Assembly (NCBI RefSeq): GCF_024649945.1 | Contig: NZ_JANKMS010000014.1 | Span: 1 to 64,000 of the forward strand | Length of the DNA: 64,000 nt | From: Flavobacterium panacis | GTDB lineage: Bacteria; Bacteroidota; Bacteroidia; Flavobacteriales; Flavobacteriaceae | Direction: 5' to 3' | In this document: piece by piece, positions 1 to 8,758 of the stretch | How positions within the stretch are numbered: the first letter of the stretch is position 1 | Layout: each line of letters begins with the position of its first letter | Program-made: the position numbers and the translations under genes | Notes under the pieces: model-generated | Seen by the model: the letters and a program-made list of their open reading frames with translations, nothing else | What the model was told of the DNA's origin: nothing | Database searches by the model: none

Positions 1-120
1 GTCTACGCCGCATCGATGGCGCAGGCAAGTGCTTTGGGAGCAGCATTGGCCATTCACGAGAATTGGAACCCGAAACCCATTCAGAATGATTTAATTGATT
101 TGAAATATTATAAGCATTAA
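1..120 (+). CDS. C-terminal end of a carbohydrate kinase, probably FGGY family (partial)
   Basis: Only the last 39 codons and the TAA stop lie in the window; the frame is open to the left edge. The visible stretch contains SMAQASALGAALAIH followed by an Asn-Trp-Asn segment, which resembles the C-terminal helix of FGGY sugar kinases, where a small-residue-rich helix closes the ATP domain. Such kinases phosphorylate pentoses, hexoses or their ketoses in the cytoplasm. The position just upstream of a GH28 pectinase on the same strand would fit sugar catabolism linked to pectin. The substrate cannot be told from this fragment, and the family call itself rests on a short stretch. Confidence 0.5.
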   Translation, partial: VYAASMAQASALGAALAIHENWNPKPIQNDLIDLKYYKH

Positions 121-226
121 GTACAAAAATCATTTCAGATTTTGTCATGAAGTTTAAATGCGACATTTTTTATCAATGAGATAAACAAGTATAAAACATA
201 AAAACATCTGTCTAATAGAAAGCATT

Positions 227-1597
227 ATGAAAAAGAAAATATTTAGTTTACTGTTTGTATTATCGGTGCTTTTTTTCTCCTTTAAAAAGGCATCTTCGTC
301 TGTAGTTTTAGAGGAAGTAACCGTGAAAGCACCATTTGAAATGCCGGTCATTAAAATTCCGAATTTTAGTAACTGCAAGAAATTTTCTATTGTAGATTTT
401 GGAGCCATAAAGGGAGATAAAGAAAAAACTTCTGATGCCATTACAAAAGCAATTGCAAAAGCTAGTAAAGCCGGAGGTGGAACTGTCGTAATACCTGAAG
501 GGGAATGGCTGACAAAGAAAATCCATTTTAAAAGTAACGTCAATCTTTTTTTAAGTAAAGGTGCTGTTTTGCTTTTCTCAGAAGATCCGAAAGATTATCT
601 ACCTGCAGTGAATTCAACTTGGGAAGGTTATGAGTGTTACAATTATTCTCCTTTGATTTATGCTTATAAATGTAAAAATATTGCCATAACAGGTGAAGGT
701 GAATTAAAAGCAAAAATGGATGTTTGGAAACAGTGGTTTGCTCGTCCGAAGGCACATATGGAAAGTTTAAAAAGACTGTATTATCTGGCTTCTTATAATA
801 AACCAATGAAAGAAAGACAGATGGTTAATGATACTGCAAATTTCCGTCCGCACTTTATCCAGTTTAATCGTTGTGAAAATATTGTCATGGATGGTGTCAC
901 GATTACAAATAGCCCGTTTTGGACCATTCATCCCTTTTTATCAAAAGATGTTGTATTACGCAATCTAAAAGTATATGCACATGGTCATAATAACGATGGT
1001 GTAGATCCTGAAATGAGTCAGAACATGTTAATTGAAAACTGTGTTTTTGATCAGGGAGATGACGCAATTGCTATTAAATCGGGAAGCAATCAGGATGGAT
1101 GGCGTTTACACACTCCATCTAAGAATATTGTCATGCGTAATTGTCTTGTAAAAAACGGACATCAATTGGTCGCTATTGGAAGTGAACTTTCGGGAGGTAT
1201 AGAAAATGTTTTTATCGATAATTGTACTGTCGCTGAAGGCGCAAAATTAAATCATCTTTTGTTTATTAAAACGAATGAAAGAAGAGGTGGTTTTGTAAAT
1301 AATATTTATATGACTAATGTAAAATCTGGTAAAATTGATCAGGGAATTTTGGGTATTGAAACGGATGTTTTGTATCAATGGAAAGATTTAGTTCCAACAA
1401 TTGAACGCAGACTTACTCCCATTAAAAATGTTTATCTTGAAAATGTGAATGCGACAAGCGTAGAGTTTATTTCAAGAATTCAAGGTCAGAAAGAACTTCC
1501 CGTAGAAAATATATTCTTAACTAATGTTACTGCAGAGAAGGTAAAAAGAGAAAATGAGATTAACGAGAATGTGCTAAATTTTACAAGAAAGAATTAA
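227..1597 (+). CDS. GH28 polygalacturonase-type glycoside hydrolase, secreted
   Basis: A 456-residue right-handed beta-helix hydrolase of family GH28, expected to release galacturonic acid from homogalacturonan or rhamnogalacturonan ends. Residues 1-24 form a signal peptide, so it is probably periplasmic. The N-terminal segment VDFGAIKGD, then a Gly-rich VVIPEGEW turn, is typical of exo-acting bacterial GH28. The catalytic aspartates are visible as NNDGVDPE (Asp257, Asp260) and GDDAIAIKSG (Asp278, Asp279), with His312 in NGHQLVAIGSE and the IKT..RGG substrate loop. The third motif reads Gly-His-Gln instead of the usual Gly-His-Gly, a variation that exo-type members may carry. It follows the kinase fragment by about 100 bases. 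It is separate from the pectin locus starting at 23.6 kb but uses the same chemistry. Confidence 0.88.
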   Translation: MKKKIFSLLFVLSVLFFSFKKASSSVVLEEVTVKAPFEMPVIKIPNFSNCKKFSIVDFGAIKGDKEKTSDAITKAIAKASKAGGGTVVIPEGEWLTKKIHFKSNVNLFLSKGAVLLFSEDPKDYLPAVNSTWEGYECYNYSPLIYAYKCKNIAITGEGELKAKMDVWKQWFARPKAHMESLKRLYYLASYNKPMKERQMVNDTANFRPHFIQFNRCENIVMDGVTITNSPFWTIHPFLSKDVVLRNLKVYAHGHNNDGVDPEMSQNMLIENCVFDQGDDAIAIKSGSNQDGWRLHTPSKNIVMRNCLVKNGHQLVAIGSELSGGIENVFIDNCTVAEGAKLNHLLFIKTNERRGGFVNNIYMTNVKSGKIDQGILGIETDVLYQWKDLVPTIERRLTPIKNVYLENVNATSVEFISRIQGQKELPVENIFLTNVTAEKVKRENEINENVLNFTRKN

Positions 1598-1708
1598 TCT
1601 TTTTTGAATTAAAAAAATAACGAAGAAAAACTACATATTTTAACTTCACTGGAACTGTCTTGTCCGATAGAAAATGTACTTTAATTATATTTTAAAGTAT
1701 GATTTGTC

Positions 1709-2167
1709 TTAAGAACGAGGTTTAGACAAATTTCTGTCGTACATGACAATAGTTCCCGCTACAGCTACATTTAAACTTTTCTCAGATTTAAATTTTACTA
1801 GATGATGACATTTTTCCATTACTTTTTTGGATAAGCCATGATCTTCCGCGCCCAATATATAAACACATCTTCTTGGGTGTTCAAAGGTTTCTAAATCAGA
1901 AGCTTTTTCAGATAATTCAACACCAACTAATCTTGCTCCTTTAGGTAAATTTTCAAAAAAGGCTTCAAAAGTATCGTAATGAAAATAAGGTATTGCTTTT
2001 ACAGCATCGTGGGTATCACAAGCTTGTTTGGCATATCTGTTTCCTATGGTAAATATATACGTAGCGCCTAAATTTTGAGCAGATCTCCATAAAACGCCTA
2101 AGTTTTCTGGTGTTTTACCATTTTGTATTCCTATTCCAAAATACTCATTTGTAAAGTTATCATTCAT
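1709..2167 (-). CDS. TrmH/SpoU-family RNA 2'-O-ribose methyltransferase
   Basis: A SPOUT-superfamily methyltransferase of 153 residues that uses S-adenosylmethionine to methylate a ribose 2'-hydroxyl in tRNA or rRNA. The trefoil-knot motifs are visible: N-terminal NPENLG-like segment (KTPENLGVLWRSAQ), then YILGAEDHGLS, then SLNVAVAGTIVMYDR at the C-terminus. It is short because it has no extra RNA-binding domain, like the small TrmH/TrmL members. The open frame extends to a TTG at 2203, but a perfect Bacteroidota promoter lies inside that extension, so the ATG at 2167 is chosen (MNDNFTNEYFG). The exact RNA target cannot be told from sequence. Confidence 0.9.
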   Translation of the reverse strand: MNDNFTNEYFGIGIQNGKTPENLGVLWRSAQNLGATYIFTIGNRYAKQACDTHDAVKAIPYFHYDTFEAFFENLPKGARLVGVELSEKASDLETFEHPRRCVYILGAEDHGLSKKVMEKCHHLVKFKSEKSLNVAVAGTIVMYDRNLSKPRS

Positions 2168-2172
2168 AGCTG

Positions 2173-2203
2173 CAAAAATACAAACTGTAAATACATAAAT
2201 CAA
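2173..2203 (-). promoter_or_regulatory. Consensus Bacteroidota promoter of the TrmH-like gene
   Basis: Read on the minus strand: TTG, exactly 20 bases, then TATTTTTG, matching the TTG-N19-21-TAnnTTTG consensus recognised by the Bacteroidota primary sigma factor. The -7 element ends only five bases before the ATG at 2167, so the transcript would start at or next to the start codon. Confidence 0.75.
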
Positions 2204-2245
2204 TTTTTATTACAATTGAAATAAGTTTATAATTAGTAATTCAAT

Positions 2246-2296
2246 AAAAATCCATAACAAAGAGCTATTAAAAGTACTCTGTTGTTATGGATTTTT
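2246..2296. terminator. Intrinsic terminator, possibly bidirectional, after the aconitase gene
   Basis: Inverted repeat TCCATAACA (2251-2259) and TGTTATGGA (2283-2291), with an A-run on the left and a T-run on the right. On the minus strand it lies just after the aconitase stop codon and ahead of the TrmH-like gene, so the T-tract on that strand can end aconitase transcripts. Confidence 0.6.
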
Positions 2297-2309
2297 TAAT
2301 TATAAACGT

Positions 2310-5084
2310 TTATGATTTATGAAGAAACTGTCTTAAAACGTATTGAAGGATTCCGTCATTTTTGTAATATTCGATTTCGATCTGTGAGTCAAGTCTTGCT
2401 ATAGCTGTAAAGTTGAATATTTCTCCATTTTCTTTTACAGCTGTAATTACTAATTCTTTTAAAGGAGTGATGTTTTCAGCAATTCCGGTTATGCTGAAGA
2501 TTTCTCTTCCCGTAAGTCCTAAACTTGCTGCATTTTCACCATTTTTATATTGCAATGGTAATACACCCATTCCGACCAGATTGCTACGGTGAATTCTTTC
2601 ATAACTTTCTGCCAAGACCGCTTTTACTCCAAGTAAAAAAGTTCCTTTAGCCGCCCAATCTCTTGATGATCCGCTGCCATATTCTTTTCCGGCAAGAATG
2701 ATTAAAGGTGTTTGATCTTTTTTATAGTTAACAGAAGCTTCATAAATACTCATTTCTTCTCCCGTTGGAAGATAAGTTGTAAAACCTCCTTCTTGTTTCG
2801 CCAATCCGTTTTTGATACGCACATTTGCGAACGTTCCTCTGATCATAACTTCATCATGACCACGACGTGATCCGTACGAATTGAAATCATTTTTTTCTAC
2901 ACCACGGCTTAGTAGATATTTTCCTGCAGCAGAATTTTCTTTGAAAGATCCTGCAGGCGAAATATGATCTGTAGTTACACTATCTCCCAAAACTAATAGG
3001 GTACGGGCATTGGTAATATCCTGAAGTGCTTTTGGTTGATCCGGAAGATCTTTAAAAAACGGAGCTTCTTTTATATAAGTTGAATTATCGTCCCAGCGGT
3101 AAATTTTTTGATCTGGAATTTGAAGCTGTTGCCAAATTTGATTGCCTTCAAATATGGTCGAATAACTGGATTCAAATTGCTTTGGAGTCAGAACTTCATT
3201 TAAAATTTTACTGATTTCATTCTGCTCTGGCCATAAATCTTTAAGATAAACCGGAAGCAAATTAGAATCGTATGCCAGTGGTTCATTTATAATATCGAGA
3301 TCAACCCTTCCAGCTATTGCAAAAATAACTACAAGCATTGGAGACATTAAAAAATTCATTTTGATTTGTGGATGAATTCTGGCTTCAAAATTCCTGTTTC
3401 CCGAAAGTACAGAAGCAAGCACAAGGTCATTTTCGTCTGCAGCTTTAGCAATATGTGGTGGAAGTGGGCCCGAATTTCCAATACAAGAAGTACAGCCATA
3501 ACCAACCACATGAAATTTTAATGCTTCAAGATCTTTTAATAAATCAGCTTTTATTAAATAGTCGGTTACAACTTTTGAGCCTGGAGCAAGTGATGTTTTT
3601 ACCCATGGTTTTATATTGACTCCTTTTTCTCGTGCTTTTTTTGCAATTAATCCAGCACCAATCATCAAAAACGGATTAGAAGTATTGGTACAGGAAGTAA
3701 TAGCAGCAATACCAACTGATCCGTCAGAAATGGTAAACTGTTCAGATCCAATGGTTACAGATACACTTTTACTGCCATTTTCTGTTTTAGGATCGATTTG
3801 TACTTCATCAGGAACCGGTTTACTTTCGTTTAAAGGTTGTGAGCCACCTTCAGCAAACCAAGTGGTCATTTGCTTAACGGTTTTATTGTATTTTCTACCA
3901 AAATTTTTATCTAATGCATCAACAAAAGCAGGTTCAAGATTTTTAAGGAGAATTTTGTCCTGAGGTCTTTTTGGACCAGCAATTACAGGTTCTACTGAAG
4001 AAAGATCAAGTTCCAGTACATCGGTATAAACAATATTATCATTGCCTTTTCTCCAAAGTAGATTGGCTTTGCAATAATCCTCTACTAATTGAATCTGCTC
4101 TTCGCTTCTTCCACTGAGCTTCATATATTCTAATGTTTTTTCATCAGTAGGGAAGTAGGTCACTGTACATCCAAATTCTGGGGACATATTTCCTATTGTG
4201 GCACGATCAGGTACACTTAGATTATCAAGTCCGGGACCAAAAACTTCTACAAATTTTCCCACGACACCATATTTTCTAAGAAGTTCGGCAATGGTAAGCA
4301 CCATATCTGTGGAAGTAGAACCTAACGGTATTTTTCCTGTCAGTTTAAGTCCTATAACTTCTGGCATGATAAAGTATATAGGTTGTCCCAGAATTGCGGC
4401 TTCGGCTTCAATTCCACCAACACCCCAGGCAATTACACCAATTCCGTTTACCATCGGAGTATGACTATCTGTTCCTACAAGAGTATCTGGAAAAACTTCT
4501 CCATTTCGTTCAATAACACCTTTTGAAAGATATTCAAGATTAACCTGATGACAGATTCCCATTCCGGGTGGTACTACACTAAAATTGGTAAAAGATTCCT
4601 GAGCCCATTTTAGAAATTGATAACGTTCGCTATTGCGTTTGTATTCTTCATCCATATTGCGCTGGTAAGCGTATTCTGTTCCAAAATAATCTACTTGAAC
4701 AGAATGATCTACAACCAAATCTACAGGAATCAACGGATTAATAGCATCGGGATTTTTTCCTCTTCTTGCCGCTTCAGCACGCAGCGATGCAATATCTACT
4801 ACTGCAGGAACTCCCGTAAAATCCTGCATCAAAACTCTTGCAGGTTTAAACGGAATATCTTTATCTGACGCTTCCGGTTTCCAGTTTAATAATGTTTCAA
4901 TATTTTCTTTTGTAATGGCAAAATCATCAAAATTTCGCAATACATTTTCTAACAGAATTCGGATAGAAAATGGCATTTTTTCGATTTCATATCCTTTGTT
5001 CTGCATTTCAGCAAGACTGTAGTATGAAAACTCTCTGCCTGCCGTTTTTAGTACTTTTTTAATCTGGTAAATGTCGTTTTGCAT
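2310..5084 (-). CDS. acnA: Aconitate hydratase A (TCA cycle)
   Basis: Isomerises citrate to isocitrate through cis-aconitate in the cytoplasm, using a [4Fe-4S] cluster. Length 924 residues fits the AcnA/IRP1 type. Three cluster ligands are visible at the family spacing: Cys465 in AITSCTNTSNP, and Cys531 and Cys534 in GYGCTSCIGN. The segment VGTDSHTPMVNG is the conserved substrate-binding loop. The C-terminal swivel domain starts near residue 690 with DSVTTDHISPAGS and contains SYGSRRGHDEVM and GKEYGSGSSRDWAAKG, which supply active-site arginine and serine residues. It is monocistronic: a terminator follows, and the next gene upstream is unrelated. No frameshift or missing residue was seen. 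Confidence 0.97.
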   Translation of the reverse strand: MQNDIYQIKKVLKTAGREFSYYSLAEMQNKGYEIEKMPFSIRILLENVLRNFDDFAITKENIETLLNWKPEASDKDIPFKPARVLMQDFTGVPAVVDIASLRAEAARRGKNPDAINPLIPVDLVVDHSVQVDYFGTEYAYQRNMDEEYKRNSERYQFLKWAQESFTNFSVVPPGMGICHQVNLEYLSKGVIERNGEVFPDTLVGTDSHTPMVNGIGVIAWGVGGIEAEAAILGQPIYFIMPEVIGLKLTGKIPLGSTSTDMVLTIAELLRKYGVVGKFVEVFGPGLDNLSVPDRATIGNMSPEFGCTVTYFPTDEKTLEYMKLSGRSEEQIQLVEDYCKANLLWRKGNDNIVYTDVLELDLSSVEPVIAGPKRPQDKILLKNLEPAFVDALDKNFGRKYNKTVKQMTTWFAEGGSQPLNESKPVPDEVQIDPKTENGSKSVSVTIGSEQFTISDGSVGIAAITSCTNTSNPFLMIGAGLIAKKAREKGVNIKPWVKTSLAPGSKVVTDYLIKADLLKDLEALKFHVVGYGCTSCIGNSGPLPPHIAKAADENDLVLASVLSGNRNFEARIHPQIKMNFLMSPMLVVIFAIAGRVDLDIINEPLAYDSNLLPVYLKDLWPEQNEISKILNEVLTPKQFESSYSTIFEGNQIWQQLQIPDQKIYRWDDNSTYIKEAPFFKDLPDQPKALQDITNARTLLVLGDSVTTDHISPAGSFKENSAAGKYLLSRGVEKNDFNSYGSRRGHDEVMIRGTFANVRIKNGLAKQEGGFTTYLPTGEEMSIYEASVNYKKDQTPLIILAGKEYGSGSSRDWAAKGTFLLGVKAVLAESYERIHRSNLVGMGVLPLQYKNGENAASLGLTGREIFSITGIAENITPLKELVITAVKENGEIFNFTAIARLDSQIEIEYYKNDGILQYVLRQFLHKS

Positions 5085-5293
5085 AGTAAAGATGTATAAA
5101 ATTAAATATCAATAAAAGTTACCATTTCTGAACCGATTTTGGTCATAAGCAAAAGTTAAAAAAAGCCAGCTAATTTTGAACCTATTTTGAAGCATCGTTG
5201 ATTTTGAATCAATTTTACAATGTACATTTTAAAACAAAACTTTTAGTTTGCTTAAATCTCATTGCTACTTTCAACATGTTATTAATGCTGGTT

Positions 5294-5842
5294 TTACTTC
5301 TTTTTAATAACTCCGTTATAATATCTAAAAATAGCAATAGTTCTTTCAACCACTAAAGATGAGTATTGACTTGTTTGAATATTTGATTGCATTGTCCCGC
5401 CTCCTGAATAGTGTTCATCAGTCATCGTTCCAATTAGTTTGGATTCAGCATCGCGAAACGCTAGCCAAGCTCTTTGCGCCGTGATAAGCACTTTTTTATC
5501 TTCAGGTTTAAGTAATTTCATAAGCTTATTGTAATACTTATTCATTAACTTATCATAAGAATTAGTTAGTTCATCTACTGATATATTCATTCCAGTTGTC
5601 GAATAATCAATGTCTATTCGTCTGGAAGTTATTTCCTGTATTCGAAACGTATCTATTTTAAATTCAATTTCATCTGCATTCAATTCTTGTTTTGCAAGTT
5701 TAAGCTTTAGTTTAGGGATTTGTGCTTCAACTTCGCTTGTGATTTTTTTTAAGATTTCTGGAGATATTTGTTTTGGACTATTTTGACCTACAGCAACTTG
5801 TCCAAAAAAGCAAATCATTATTGATAACAAAAAGGATTTCAT
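5294..5842 (-). CDS. LprI/DUF1311-like exported protein
   Basis: A 182-residue protein with an N-terminal signal peptide (MKSFLLSIMICFFGQVAVG). Its C-terminal half contains AQRAWLAFRDAE, followed by a Gly-rich turn (HYSGGGTMQS) and a final helix, which is the pattern of the DUF1311/LprI family. Some members of that family inhibit lysozyme, but most are uncharacterised, so function is open. The usual paired cysteines of LprI are not evident. The open frame extends three codons upstream to a TTG at 5851; the ATG at 5842 gives the better signal peptide. Acts in the periplasm if exported. Confidence 0.7.
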   Translation of the reverse strand: MKSFLLSIMICFFGQVAVGQNSPKQISPEILKKITSEVEAQIPKLKLKLAKQELNADEIEFKIDTFRIQEITSRRIDIDYSTTGMNISVDELTNSYDKLMNKYYNKLMKLLKPEDKKVLITAQRAWLAFRDAESKLIGTMTDEHYSGGGTMQSNIQTSQYSSLVVERTIAIFRYYNGVIKKK

Positions 5843-6045
5843 ATTTCTCAAGGATTAAATTTTAATATATTTTTGATTTTTGTGATTGATTATCAATAGT
5901 TAAGTGTACTAATCTATTTCATCTTGCCTGTAATATCTTTATCTTTGTTTAAAAGAAATAAATCTAACAAGGTTGATTCTTTGATAATCACTCAAATTTA
6001 AAATATTTTCCTATAAATATTCCAAAATCCTTAGAATTCGCTAAA

Positions 6046-6076
6046 CAAAAAGCCATCCCAATAAGGATGGCTCTTT
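6046..6076 (-). terminator. Terminator after the ring-cleaving dioxygenase gene
   Basis: Hairpin AGCCATCC (6051-6058) and GGATGGCT (6065-6072), six-base loop, followed on the minus strand by TTTTTG. It lies about 50 bases after the stop codon of the gene at 6124-7062. Confidence 0.7.
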
Positions 6077-6123
6077 CAAAAAATAGTGGTGTGTTTTGGG
6101 TTAGACCCAGTTTAGTATTTGAA

Positions 6124-7062
6124 TTAATTGATTTTAACCAAATGTTTTTCAATTGCGGCTCTTTGAGGCTCGTATTGTGCTGGAAGTTTTAAGTTTTTAC
6201 CCAATTCTTCTAAGCTTTCATCTACTGTAAACCCAGGATTATCAGTAGCAATTTCGAATAAAACTCCTCCTGGTTCTCTGAAATACAAAGAGTGGAAATA
6301 TTGTCTGTCAATTTGTGGTGTAATCTGCAATCCGTAGTCTTCGATTTTTTCACGGAAGTGCATTAAAATTTCATCATTTTGAACACGGAAAGCTACGTGG
6401 TGAACAGTTCCGTTGGCATTAAGACCACGTTTTTCGTCAGCCAATTCTACCAAGTCTACAATTGCAGCGTTTTCTACAGCATCTGTAGCATAACGGTAAC
6501 GGTTTACATCTTGATCAATTAATTTGTAACCAAAGATTTCTGTTAAAACTGCAGCCGTTGCTTTGATATCGTTTAAAGTCAAAGTAATATTATGAAAACC
6601 TTTTGTAGCAACGTCAGTTTTTACTTCGTCAGTTTCCCAAGCTTTTCTGTTGTCTTCTGTTTTAGATTCTATTAATTCTAATTTTAAACCATCTGGATCT
6701 AAAAAAGTCAAATATTTTTCACCGAATTTCTCAGCTGGTTTATTGTAGATTACATTGTATTTTTCAAAACGTTTTTGCCAGAAATCCAAGCTTCCTTTTG
6801 GAACAGAATAACCAATTTCTGTAGCCATTCCAGAACCTTTTCTTCCTTGTTGAATTCCTTCTCCCCAAGGGAAAAAAGTTAATATCGTTCCTGCACTTCC
6901 AACCTCATCACCAAAATAGAAGTGATATGTTCCAGGATCGTCAAAATTGACTGTTTTTTTAATGAAACGTAATCCTAATATGTTAGCGTAAAAGTTGAAG
7001 TTTCTTTTTGCGTCTCCTGCAATTGCAGTAATATGGTGTAAGCCTAAAATTTTATTTTCCAT
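6124..7062 (-). CDS. Ring-cleaving dioxygenase / glyoxalase-superfamily protein (MhqO/MhqA-like)
   Basis: A 312-residue cytoplasmic vicinal-oxygen-chelate protein made of two glyoxalase modules. The first begins GLHHITAIAGDAKRNFNFY (His9/His10 region), the second near residue 155 with GFHNITLTLND; VHHVAFRV near residue 220 and EPGGVLFEIA near 268 would supply the His and Glu metal ligands. The closest well-known relatives are the MhqA/MhqO hydroquinone dioxygenases of Bacillus, induced by quinones. The gene lies next to a MhqD-like esterase and shares an operator-like palindrome with the hydrolase at 8759-9577, which supports a role in quinone or electrophile detoxification. A single gene by its terminator and promoter. 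Substrate is inferred, not seen. Confidence 0.85.
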   Translation of the reverse strand: MENKILGLHHITAIAGDAKRNFNFYANILGLRFIKKTVNFDDPGTYHFYFGDEVGSAGTILTFFPWGEGIQQGRKGSGMATEIGYSVPKGSLDFWQKRFEKYNVIYNKPAEKFGEKYLTFLDPDGLKLELIESKTEDNRKAWETDEVKTDVATKGFHNITLTLNDIKATAAVLTEIFGYKLIDQDVNRYRYATDAVENAAIVDLVELADEKRGLNANGTVHHVAFRVQNDEILMHFREKIEDYGLQITPQIDRQYFHSLYFREPGGVLFEIATDNPGFTVDESLEELGKNLKLPAQYEPQRAAIEKHLVKIN

Positions 7063-7111
7063 GGTATTTGTAATATTAAATTGTTATTTGATTTCTCATT
7101 GATTTCTTTTA

Positions 7112-7156
7112 CAAATTTACACCCGTTATAGCTCTGGATCGATTAACCTAGATTAA
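7112..7156 (-). promoter_or_regulatory. Promoter with adjacent palindromic operator, dioxygenase gene
   Basis: On the minus strand: near-palindrome TTAATCTAGGTTAA (7143-7156), then TCG (7140-7142), exactly 20 bases, then TAAATTTG (7112-7119), the Bacteroidota -7 element. The -33 TTG is replaced by TCG touching the palindrome, so a bound regulator probably controls this promoter. The same arrangement occurs at 9635-9679. Confidence 0.65.
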
Positions 7157-7331
7157 GAAATAAGAGACCTATAAATATCATTATAAAAATAAGAACCAAA
7201 TAATATTATTTTTGTTTTAATATGTTGTTTATTAGTGTTTTATTTGTGATGCAAGTTATCGTTTTACAATATATGGCAATTAAAAGTTTGAGGTCTTTTT
7301 ATTTAGAAAAGCTATCGAAATAATAGTAAAT

Positions 7332-7355
7332 GAAAAAGCCGACAAATTGCCGGCT
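7332..7355 (-). terminator. Terminator after the GNAT-esterase-cupin operon
   Basis: Hairpin AGCCG/CGGCT at 7337-7355 followed on the minus strand by TTTTTCA. It begins three bases after the stop codon of the cupin gene. Confidence 0.7.
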
Positions 7356-7357
7356 GT

Positions 7358-7708
7358 TTATAATTTTATAAAGATTGATTTTCGAAGTTTGGGTTCGATA
7401 TTTTTAGTTTTATGCCCTTTTCCTGTAGTATCTTCAACCAATAAAATAGATCCTGTTTCAATTTTTCTTTTTTCTCCTAAGGAAGTTTCGATTTCGACAC
7501 CGCCTTCCAATAAAACAATATATTGGCGGTCTGGTGCATTATGAAAATCATAGTCATAAGAAGGTTTAACTTCTCTAAAGACGATTGATTTTACAGGTTC
7601 ATCATCAGATAAAAATCCGATATCGCCATTGTTTTTCAATGGAACTTCGAAGTCTTCAAAATGACTTTCGCCGTGGGAATCACTGTAAACTCGGGTTATC
7701 GTAATCAT
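7358..7708 (-). CDS. Small cupin-domain protein
   Basis: A 116-residue soluble protein made of one cupin beta-barrel: HNAPDRQYIVLLEGGVEIE is the first cupin motif and GSILLVEDTTGKGHKTK the second, with His residues that may bind a metal. No signal peptide. Its ATG overlaps the stop codon of the upstream esterase gene by one base (TAATG), so the two are translationally coupled. Function is unknown; in this operon it may process or sense a small oxidised or electrophilic compound. Confidence 0.75.
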   Translation of the reverse strand: MITITRVYSDSHGESHFEDFEVPLKNNGDIGFLSDDEPVKSIVFREVKPSYDYDFHNAPDRQYIVLLEGGVEIETSLGEKRKIETGSILLVEDTTGKGHKTKNIEPKLRKSIFIKL

Positions 7709-8328
7709 TACTTTTTATTAAAAATCAATGCATTGGCGCAGTCCACTTCATCTTTACTAATCGTATGCCCCATATTTGGATAAATCTTTTTGGTAACATC
7801 TGCGCCCATTTTTGTCAGAAGAGTTTCTGAATCATTTACTCTTTCAACAGGAACATGAAAATCAGGATCACTTGTTCCTATGAAAATAGGAGTGTTTTCG
7901 AAATTTCCAGCATAATGATTTTCATATACTTTATCGCCAATAAGTCCGCCTGTAAAAGCGACAACACCTCCATATTTCGCTGCATTTCTAGCCGTAAATT
8001 CTAGAGCTAGACAAGCTCCTTGAGAAAATCCAAGGAAATAAATATTCTCTTTTTCGATTCCGTTTTGTTGAATAGCCACCACGACTTGGTGAATGGCTTC
8101 TAAAGATTTTGAAAAAGAAGGTTCATTTTCGTTAAGAGGCGCTAAGAAAGAGTAGGGGTACCAAGTTCTGTTTTCTGCCTGAGGTGCGACCAATGCAAAA
8201 TCATCAACTTTGAGATGTTTTGCAATTGAAAGAATATCATGAGCGCTGGCACCACGTCCGTGAATTAGAATTAAAGCTTTTTTGGCTTCGTTTAAAGGTA
8301 CACCGTCAGTTAATATATCAGTATTCAT
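7708..8328 (-). CDS. Phospholipase/carboxylesterase-family hydrolase (MhqD-like)
   Basis: A 206-residue cytoplasmic alpha/beta hydrolase of the phospholipase/carboxylesterase family. Catalytic triad by motif: Ser102 in LGFSQGACLA, Asp154 in GTSDPDF, His188 in NMGHTI; the oxyanion segment is LIHGRGA. Similar in length and motifs to Bacillus MhqD, an esterase-like protein of the methylhydroquinone response. An in-frame start at 8379 would add 17 residues and overlap the GNAT gene; the ATG at 8328 matches the family N-terminus and is chosen. Middle gene of a GNAT-esterase-cupin operon. Substrate unknown. Confidence 0.85.
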   Translation of the reverse strand: MNTDILTDGVPLNEAKKALILIHGRGASAHDILSIAKHLKVDDFALVAPQAENRTWYPYSFLAPLNENEPSFSKSLEAIHQVVVAIQQNGIEKENIYFLGFSQGACLALEFTARNAAKYGGVVAFTGGLIGDKVYENHYAGNFENTPIFIGTSDPDFHVPVERVNDSETLLTKMGADVTKKIYPNMGHTISKDEVDCANALIFNKK

Positions 8329-8366
8329 AAGTTTTGTGTTTGAATTAATTTTTAAAAGAGTTGAAA

Positions 8367-8657
8367 TTATTTTTTCCAAATATCCTGATATTCTTCAGGG
8401 TGTCTTTTAAATTGTGCGTGAACATAAGGACAAAGCGGTAAAACCATCAAATTATTAGCACGAACATATGATGTCATTTCATCCAAAAGTTTTTTGGCAT
8501 AACCTTTTCCTTCAGCTTCTGGTTCAACTCCTGTATGATAAACAGTAAGTAAATCAGGTTTTAGACTTACCGTCATTTCTCCTTGCTTTTTGTCATCAAC
8601 ATAAAGATTAAAAGCTCCATGTTTTTTTTCGTCTAATTCTAGTTTTATCGTTTCCAT
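8367..8657 (-). CDS. Small GNAT-family N-acetyltransferase (NATD1/YjdJ-like)
   Basis: A 96-residue protein with the short GNAT fold: TVYHTGVEPEAEGKGYAKKL contains the acetyl-CoA binding signature (E-G-K-G-Y-A-K), and LPLCPYVHAQFKRHPEE at the C-terminus carries the Cys and His typical of the NATD1-type subgroup. Such proteins are widespread but their substrates are largely unknown. First gene of the operon with the MhqD-like esterase and the cupin gene. No signal peptide. Start ATG at 8657 gives the full domain. Confidence 0.85.
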   Translation of the reverse strand: METIKLELDEKKHGAFNLYVDDKKQGEMTVSLKPDLLTVYHTGVEPEAEGKGYAKKLLDEMTSYVRANNLMVLPLCPYVHAQFKRHPEEYQDIWKK

Positions 8658-8699
8658 ATTTTCTATTTGTGGTAATTTGTATATTTAATTTTTACTTTT

Positions 8700-8744
8700 A
8701 AAAATGAAGTCTGCAATCGCTTTTTTTTTACAGACTTCATTTTT
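8700..8744 (-). terminator. Terminator after the haloperoxidase-type hydrolase gene
   Basis: Inverted repeat AAAATGAAGTCTG (8701-8713) and CAGACTTCATTTT (8731-8743), with a T-run on the minus strand after the stem. It separates the hydrolase gene from the GNAT operon downstream, so the two are separate transcription units. Confidence 0.75.
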
Positions 8745-8758
8745 CTTTCCTTTTAACG

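Noticed and set aside
2168..2203. N-terminal extension of the TrmH-like protein from a TTG
   Set aside because: A perfect promoter occupies this stretch, so it is not transcribed as coding leader.
3616..3963. 115-codon frame opposite the aconitase gene
   Set aside because: Lies wholly antisense to a well-conserved gene, has no promoter and no recognisable protein features.
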